A stretch of 64,000 bases of DNA, from assembly GCF_036250675.1 (NCBI RefSeq), contig NZ_CP109592.1:6076001-6140000 (forward strand), in the 5' to 3' direction. This document shows positions 59,289-64,000 of this stretch, piece after piece (positions within the stretch are counted from its first letter, which is position 1; the number at the start of each line of letters is the position of its first letter). The position numbers were made by a program, and so were the translations under genes. Origin of the DNA: Streptomyces sp. NBC_01689 (lineage in GTDB: Bacteria; Actinomycetota; Actinomycetes; Streptomycetales; Streptomycetaceae). The notes beneath the pieces are model-generated. The model worked only from the letters and a program-made list of their open reading frames with translations. It made no database searches and had not been told where the DNA came from.

Positions 59289-60305
59289 TCAGTGCCCGGG
59301 CACGTACCCGCGTTTCTTGTCCACCACGTTCGGCAGCGGCCGGCCCGCCTCCCAGCGCTCGTACATCTCCACGAACTGCGCGCCGAGTTCGTCCCGCCAG
59401 CCGACCGTGTCCCCGCTCATGTGCGGGGACACGATCAGCCCGGGCACCTCCCACAACGGGCTCTCCGGGCCGAGCGGTTCGTGCTGGAAGACATCGAGCG
59501 CCGCACCCGCGATCCACCGCTTCGACAGGGCCTCCGCGAGTGCGTCCTCGACGACGAGCGGCCCCCGTCCGACGTTGATGAAGCGGGCCGACGGCTGCAT
59601 CATCCCGAAGCGCCGCGCGTCGAACATCCCGTACGTGGCCTCGGTGAGCGGCGCCGCCGAGATCACCCAGTCGGCGCGTGCCATCAGCCGGTCGAGCTCC
59701 CCGGGCCCGTGGATACCGGTCCGCGGGGTGCGCCCCACCAGTGCCGTCGTCACCTCGAGTGCCTTGAGCGACCTGACGATCGCCCGCCCGATCGGTCCGG
59801 ACCCGACCACGCAGGCGCGGGTGCCCGCCACCCGCTGCGACTCCCGGTGCCGCCACTCCCGCCGCCCCTGCAGCTCCCAGGTCCGCGGCAGGTCCTTGGC
59901 CATCGCCAGCACCAGTGCGGTGACGTACTCGGCGATCGGCCGGTCGAAGATGCCCCGCGCGTTCGTCACCACCGTGTCGCAGGCGGCGAGTTCGGGACAG
60001 AGCAGATGGTCGACACCCGCGCTCGCCGTGTGCACCCAGCGCGGCCGCCGGCCCTCGCCCGGCCAGGCGTGCCGCACCGCGCGAGAGGTGAAGTCCCAGA
60101 CCAGCAGCACGTCGGCGCGCGGCAGCCGCTCGGCGAGCGTGGACTCGTCGGCGTGCTCGATCCGCACCCGGCCGGTCAGCCGGCCGAGGCGGGGGAGCGG
60201 GTCGGCGTCCAGGACGAGCAGTGTGGCGCGGTCTCCGGACCCGGCGGCGGCCGGCCGCGCGGCCGCGGACCCGGGGCGGGGCGTTCGGCTGAAACCGTTT
60301 CGCAA
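59289..60305 (-). CDS. D-2-hydroxyacid dehydrogenase (NAD-binding)
   Basis: About 338 residues. The NAD fold has CVVGSGPIGRAIVRSLKALEV. Catalytic residues are in NARGIFDRPIAEYV, FINVGRGPLVVEDALAEAL (Arg), ALDVFQHEPL (Glu) and VSPHMSGDT (His). TTG 60305 is proposed as the start, with AGGAAAG 10 bases upstream; no ATG or GTG is available near the family N-terminus. It reduces 2-oxo acids or oxidises D-2-hydroxy acids. With the amidase it may process a product of the isomerase pair. Confidence 0.85.
   Translation of the reverse strand: MRNGFSRTPRPGSAAARPAAAGSGDRATLLVLDADPLPRLGRLTGRVRIEHADESTLAERLPRADVLLVWDFTSRAVRHAWPGEGRRPRWVHTASAGVDHLLCPELAACDTVVTNARGIFDRPIAEYVTALVLAMAKDLPRTWELQGRREWRHRESQRVAGTRACVVGSGPIGRAIVRSLKALEVTTALVGRTPRTGIHGPGELDRLMARADWVISAAPLTEATYGMFDARRFGMMQPSARFINVGRGPLVVEDALAEALSKRWIAGAALDVFQHEPLGPESPLWEVPGLIVSPHMSGDTVGWRDELGAQFVEMYERWEAGRPLPNVVDKKRGYVPGH
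60290..60302. promoter_or_regulatory. LacI-like half-symmetric site at the dehydrogenase 5' end
   Basis: TGAAACCGTTTCG contains GAAAC and GTTTC arms around one base, like LacI-family operators. It overlaps the proposed TTG start region of the dehydrogenase, so either the start is downstream or this is a coincidence. Confidence 0.3.
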
Positions 60306-60437
60306 TGCGGGTCCGCTTTCCTGAGAGAACGACCCCCCGGGGACGGACCCGCGGGGACGGGCGTGCGGTACGGGTGCGCGGCCGAGCGGCGAGGCAGGGG
60401 GAGCGGGGCGGGGCCGGACCCGTCTGAGATGCGCGGA

Positions 60438-60466
60438 TTGACCACGCTCGCACCCGAACCTACCTT
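60438..60466 (+). promoter_or_regulatory. Candidate housekeeping promoter for the isomerase pair
   Basis: TTGACC and TACCTT are spaced by 17 bases, close to the HrdB consensus, 151 bases before the first isomerase ATG. Pyrimidine-rich CTCCG(C) repeats at about 60545-60585 follow in the leader. The rest of the 312-base divergent gap has no gene. Confidence 0.45.
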
Positions 60467-60617
60467 CGTCAACACGGTCGCGCGCACGGTCCGTTGCCCG
60501 TCGGTACCTCCGCGTGTGCCGCGCGCCCCGCCCAGCCCCTCTCGCGCTCCTCCGCTCCTCCGCACCTCCGCTCCTCCCCTCGTCGTTCGTGTTCGCCTTC
60601 GTGAGGCCGGTGCTGCC

Positions 60618-61445
60618 ATGGACGTCTCGCTGGACATCTCGTTCCTGGGCGGCCCCCGCCCGCAGCGTGGAGTGGGCGTCGTCGCCCCCTTCGACTTCGC
60701 CCTCGACCGGGAGCTGTGGCGCTGGGTCCCGGACGACGTCTCCCTGCACGTCACACGCACCCCGTTCGTACCGGTCGAGGTCAGCCTGGACCTGGCACGC
60801 CTGGTCTCCGAGCACGAGACGCTCGGCGACGCCGTCCGGGCGCTGAGCGCCGTCTCGCCCGAGGTCGTGGCGTACGCGTGCACCTCGGGCAGCTTCGTGG
60901 GCGGCGTCGCGGGCGAGCGGGCGATGTGCGAGGCCATGAGCCGGGCGGGCGAGGTGGCCGCGCTGACCACCTCCGGGGCGCTCCTGGAGGCCCTGGCCGA
61001 ACTGGGCGCGTGCCGGATCGCCCTGGTCACCCCGTACACGGTCTCGGTCACCCAGGCCCTGGAGGAGTACCTCGCCGAGGCGGGCGCGGAGGTCACCGGG
61101 CGTGCCTTCATGGGCCTGACCAGGCATATTTGGAGGGTGCCCTACCGCGATGTGGTCGACATGGCCCACCGCGCCGTCCGGAGCGGCCCGGCGGACGCGC
61201 TCTTCATCAGCTGCACCAACCTGCCGACGTACGACGTGATCGCCCGGCTGGAGCCGGAACTGGGCATCCCGGTCATCTCGGCCAACCAGGTGACGATGTG
61301 GGCGGCGCTGCGTCATCTGGGTACCCGGGCAGTGGGCCCGCGCCAGCGGCTGGTCCGGGGACACCTTCCCCGCCCCTCGGGTTCGGGGGGACAGACCGCG
61401 CACCGGGCTCCTGTACTGCCGGAAGAACAGGAAGGCTGGACATGA
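60618..61445 (+). CDS. Asp/Glu racemase / maleate cis-trans isomerase superfamily protein 1 (EutA-like)
   Basis: 275 residues with both catalytic Cys of the superfamily: Cys88 in YACTSGSF and Cys199 in ISCTNLPTYD. Such proteins isomerise maleate, racemise amino acids, or decarboxylate malonates. EutA of the ectoine-utilisation cluster belongs here. The last ~25 residues (from about 250) are an extra low-complexity tail. The stop overlaps the next ATG. Confidence 0.87.
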   Translation: MDVSLDISFLGGPRPQRGVGVVAPFDFALDRELWRWVPDDVSLHVTRTPFVPVEVSLDLARLVSEHETLGDAVRALSAVSPEVVAYACTSGSFVGGVAGERAMCEAMSRAGEVAALTTSGALLEALAELGACRIALVTPYTVSVTQALEEYLAEAGAEVTGRAFMGLTRHIWRVPYRDVVDMAHRAVRSGPADALFISCTNLPTYDVIARLEPELGIPVISANQVTMWAALRHLGTRAVGPRQRLVRGHLPRPSGSGGQTAHRAPVLPEEQEGWT

Positions 61446-62173
61446 CCGCACTCGGATTCCTCTACCCGGGCCACTCGGCCGAGGACGACTACCCGCGTAT
61501 GGAGCAGCTGCTCGGCAGCGACATCCGGCTGCCGCTGGTCCACACGGACATCGGCGAGGACGCGCACCGGGTGGACGCCCTGCGGGAGATGGGCGCCCTG
61601 GAGCGGCTCTCGCCGGGCGTCGAGGAACTGCGGCTGTCCGGGGCCGAGGCCGTGGTCTGGGCGTGCACCAGCGGCAGTTTCGTGTACGGATGGGACGGCG
61701 CCCACGAGCAGGTGCGCTCCCTGGCCCGTGCGGCGGGCCTGCCGGCCTCCTCGACCTCCTTCGGCTTCGCGCACGCCGTCCGCGAGATCAAGGCCCGGCG
61801 CGTCGCCGTCGCCGCGACCTACCCGGACGACGTGGCCGAGCTCTTCGCGGACTTCCTCCGGAAGGCCGGCGTGGAGGTGGTCTCGGTGCGGGCCTCCGGG
61901 ATCGTGACGGGGGCGGAGGTCGGGACGTGGGGCGAGGCGGAGCTGTTCGCGCTGGCACGGGACGGGGACCATCCCGACGCGGACGCGGTGCTCCTGCCGG
62001 ACACGGCTCTGCACACGGTCGCGCATCTGACGGCGCTGGAGAAGGAGCTGGGGAAGCCGGTGCTCACCGCGAACCAGGTCAGTGTGTGGGAGGCGCTTCG
62101 ACTGGCCGACCGCCGCGTGAACGCGCCGGCTCTCGGTGCGCTGTTCGTCAGGGAACCCCTGGTGCAGTCCTGA
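61442..62173 (+). CDS. Asp/Glu racemase / maleate isomerase superfamily protein 2, second Cys missing
   Basis: 243 residues, a paralogue of the preceding protein. Cys75 lies in WACTSGSF, but the second site reads LLPDTALHTV, with Asp187 where Cys is expected. This breaks the two-Cys racemase mechanism. It may be a lyase or decarboxylase, or a partner subunit. Translational coupling with protein 1 favours a joint function. Confidence 0.85.
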   Translation: MTALGFLYPGHSAEDDYPRMEQLLGSDIRLPLVHTDIGEDAHRVDALREMGALERLSPGVEELRLSGAEAVVWACTSGSFVYGWDGAHEQVRSLARAAGLPASSTSFGFAHAVREIKARRVAVAATYPDDVAELFADFLRKAGVEVVSVRASGIVTGAEVGTWGEAELFALARDGDHPDADAVLLPDTALHTVAHLTALEKELGKPVLTANQVSVWEALRLADRRVNAPALGALFVREPLVQS

Positions 62174-62190
62174 CCCGGGGTTCCCGTCCC

Positions 62191-62468
62191 TGGGGGCTGC
62201 CGCCCCCAGACCCCCGCGTCGGCCTGGACGGCCTCGTCCTCAGGCGCCGGACGGGCTGGGGGGTGGGCGTGTGTTTGCGGGGTGGGCGTCGGCCTGCGCG
62301 CTGTCTGGGGGCTGCCGCCCCAGACCCCCGCGTCGGCCTGGACGGCCTCGTCCTCAAGCGCCGGACGGGCTGATGGTGCCGGCCGGGGGCAGGTATTTCA
62401 GCCCGTCCGGCGTTTGAGGACGAGCCCTTCGGGCGATGCGGGGGTCCAGGGGGCGGCAGCCCCTTGGT
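62191..62468. repeat. Streptomyces intergenic repeats, direct and inverted copies
   Basis: A ~68-base element (GGGGGCTGCCGCCCC...CGCCGGACGGGCTG) occurs at 62191-62259 and 62306-62372, and in inverted form at 62398-62468. The CCTCAAGCGCCGGACGGGCT and AGCCCGTCCGGCGTTTGAGG ends could form a large hairpin that stops transcription. No gene is seen in 62174-62616. Confidence 0.8.
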
Positions 62469-62616
62469 GGGGGTCTGGGGGCGGAGCCCCCAGGGCGAGG
62501 ACGGGTCGGGCAGGGGCGGCGGGGGCGAGGCGAAGGCGGTGGACGGGAATAAGCGGGGACTGTCTCCTGTTGTGCCCTGGACGACATCCGGACGTACGCA
62601 ATACAGGAGGCCCCCG

Positions 62617-63759
62617 GTGGACGCGACGGACCAGCCCGACGAGATCCGAGGCACCGCACAGGGCACCGCCCCCGTACCCCTCTCCGTACTGGACCTGGTC
62701 ACCGTGGGCGCCGGCCGCACCGCCACCGACGCCCTCCGCACCAGCGTCGCCATCTCCCGCCTCGCGGAGTCCCGCGGCTTCCACCGCTACTGGGTCGCCG
62801 AGCACCACTCGATGCCGGGTGTCGCCTCGTCCTCACCGGCGGTGATCCTCGCCCACCTGGCCGCCCACACCTCCCGCATCCGCCTCGGCTCCGGCGGCGT
62901 CATGCTGCCCAACCACGCCCCGCTGGTCATCGCGGAGCAGTTCGGGACGCTGGAGGCGATGGCCCCCGGCCGGGTGGACCTGGGCCTCGGCCGCGCCCCC
63001 GGCACGGACGGCGCCACCGCGGCGGCCCTGCGCCGCACCGACCACCTGGGCGAAGGCGCCGACGACTTCCCCCAGCAGCTCGCGGAACTGACCCGGTTCC
63101 TGGACGACGACTTCCCCGACGGCCACCCCTACGGACGTATCCACGCCGTGCCCGGCCCGGTCCAGGCCACCTCGCCCGGCGGAGTCCAGTCCCCGCACCG
63201 CCCCCCGATCTGGCTGCTCGGCTCCTCCGGCTTCAGCGCCCGGCTGGCCGGAGTCCTCGGCCTCCCCTTCGCCTTCGCCCACCACTTCTCGGCGCAGAAC
63301 ACGATCCCGGCCCTGGACCTGTACCGCGAGTCCTTCCGGCCGAGCGAGGTGCTGGACGCCCCGTACGCCCTGATCGGCGTCTCCGCCCTCGCCACGGACG
63401 ACGAGAAGGAGGCCCGCCGCCAGGTGCTGGCCGCCGCGCTGAACATGGTGCGCCTGCGCACCGGCCGGCCCGGCCTGGTCCCGACCCCGGAGGAGGCGGA
63501 GGCGTACAGCTTCTCGCCGATGGAGCGGGAGTTCATCACCTCCTGGAACGCCAACGTCATCCACGGCACCGCCGACGAGGTCCGCGCGGGCCTCGACGAC
63601 CTGCACAAGCGGACCGGCGCCGACGAGCTGATGATCACGGGCAACGCGCACAGCGGCGACGTGCGCCTGCGCTCGTACGAACTGCTCGCGGACGTCTACG
63701 GGCTGCCGACGGCGCGGCCCGGCCAGGACGCCCCGGCGGGCCCCGACGCTCAGGCCTGA
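62617..63759 (+). CDS. LLM-class flavin-dependent oxidoreductase
   Basis: A 380-residue luciferase-like monooxygenase of the single-component alkanal-monooxygenase-like family. Key features: FHRYWVAEHHSMPGVASSSPAVILAHLAAHTSRIRLGSGGVMLPNHAPLVIAEQFGTLEAMAPGRVDLGLGRAPGTD, then IWLLGSSGFSARLAG. GTG 62617 has AGGAGG 6 bases upstream. It uses reduced flavin; the substrate is unknown. The stop overlaps the convergent EAL gene by 10 bases. Confidence 0.9.
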   Translation: MDATDQPDEIRGTAQGTAPVPLSVLDLVTVGAGRTATDALRTSVAISRLAESRGFHRYWVAEHHSMPGVASSSPAVILAHLAAHTSRIRLGSGGVMLPNHAPLVIAEQFGTLEAMAPGRVDLGLGRAPGTDGATAAALRRTDHLGEGADDFPQQLAELTRFLDDDFPDGHPYGRIHAVPGPVQATSPGGVQSPHRPPIWLLGSSGFSARLAGVLGLPFAFAHHFSAQNTIPALDLYRESFRPSEVLDAPYALIGVSALATDDEKEARRQVLAAALNMVRLRTGRPGLVPTPEEAEAYSFSPMEREFITSWNANVIHGTADEVRAGLDDLHKRTGADELMITGNAHSGDVRLRSYELLADVYGLPTARPGQDAPAGPDAQA

Positions 63760-64000
63760 GCGCAGGCCGCCGTCAGCAGCGCGGAGATGCGGTCCGGCGC
63801 CACCGGGCGGGAGTAGAGCCACCCCTGTCCGGTGTCGCAGCCGATGCCGCGCAGCCGGGAGGCCTGGGAGGCGGTCTCGACGCACTCGGCGGTCACCGTC
63901 AGACCCAGCCGGTGCGCGAGCTGGATGAGCGCCTCGACGATGACCTCGTCGGCGGCCCCGGGATGGGCGGTGCCGCCGTCGCGGTTGTCGTACCGGAAGC
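63750..64000 (-). CDS. EAL-domain protein, C-terminal end only
   Basis: The minus-strand frame ending at 63750 reads GGTAHPGAADEVIVEALIQLAHRLGLTVTAECVETASQASRLRGIGCDTGQGWLYSRP. This is the end of an EAL cyclic-di-GMP phosphodiesterase domain (AECVET and DxGQGWLYSRP motifs). The rest lies beyond the window, so GGDEF or membrane parts cannot be seen. Confidence 0.9.
   Translation of the reverse strand, partial: FRYDNRDGGTAHPGAADEVIVEALIQLAHRLGLTVTAECVETASQASRLRGIGCDTGQGWLYSRPVAPDRISALLTAACAQA

Noticed and set aside
58902..60617. Long plus-strand extension upstream of the first isomerase
   Set aside because: It is antisense to the amidase and dehydrogenase. The family N-terminus fits ATG 60618.

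Overview
The window is from a Streptomyces-type actinomycete chromosome. It has very high GC, codons ending in G or C, frequent GTG (and some TTG) starts, many 4-base ATGA/GTGA overlaps, and typical families such as DUF397, DUF5753, DUF1707, class E and F sortases, and the cslA/glxA locus. From about 39 kb to 57 kb the gene order (GH6, glxA, cslA, peptidoglycan-binding protein, SPFH protein, LPMO, ehu transporter) resembles the core region around cslA in model streptomycetes. Most of the window is therefore conserved chromosome. One lower-GC accessory patch lies at about 13.96-20.29 kb.

Layout. 1-13.6 kb: the 5' part of a class A penicillin-binding protein, a three-gene ABC-2 exporter, a DUF1707 protein, an SGNH esterase, a DUF445 membrane protein, an MFS transporter, a VOC protein, and a divergent DUF2269 / DJ-1-AraC pair. 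13.65-20.3 kb (accessory): a DUF397/XRE-DUF5753 pair with a frameshifted HATPase, a 1000-residue PLD-helicase-DUF3427 protein, and two truncated convergent relics (a DUF6602 start and a frame-broken SRA-like domain). 20.3-30.6 kb: a TPR/SEC-C protein, a class E sortase, a YidC-family insertase, a FAH-family enzyme, a UPF0303 / Gfo-Idh-MocA pair divergent from a ROK regulator with a near-perfect operator between them, and an LADTG-anchored surface protein. 29.8-36.4 kb: a GntR/UTRA regulator followed by a six-gene aminophosphonate operon (amine-oxidising FAD enzyme, phosphonatase-like HAD, ABC ATPase, two permeases, binding lipoprotein). 36.6-38.8 kb: a HAD-IIA phosphatase and a secreted protein/class F sortase pair whose ribosome binding site lies in a perfect palindrome.

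39.2-48.5 kb is the apical glycan locus: a GH6 hydrolase convergent on the coupled cslA-glxA pair, a tRNA-Lys(CTT), a secreted peptidoglycan-binding hydrolase-like protein, an SPFH protein, and an AA10 LPMO preceded by two DasR-like sites. 48.6-53 kb: a DUF3592 protein, an acyl-CoA synthetase, a repeat-bearing spacer with a possible Cys-ended small ORF, an M18 aminopeptidase and a second identical tRNA-Lys(CTT).

53.1-62.2 kb is the most interesting metabolic block. An IclR regulator and an ehuBCDA-type ABC importer are followed by a DUF3830 protein, an amidase, a D-2-hydroxyacid dehydrogenase and two Asp/Glu-racemase/maleate-isomerase paralogues, one lacking the second catalytic cysteine. None of the standard ectoine-degrading enzymes is present, so the importer may feed a different amide or dicarboxylate pathway. 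The window ends with an LLM flavin oxidoreductase and the C-terminal end of an EAL-domain protein. No CRISPR array, rRNA, complete insertion sequence or riboswitch was seen.
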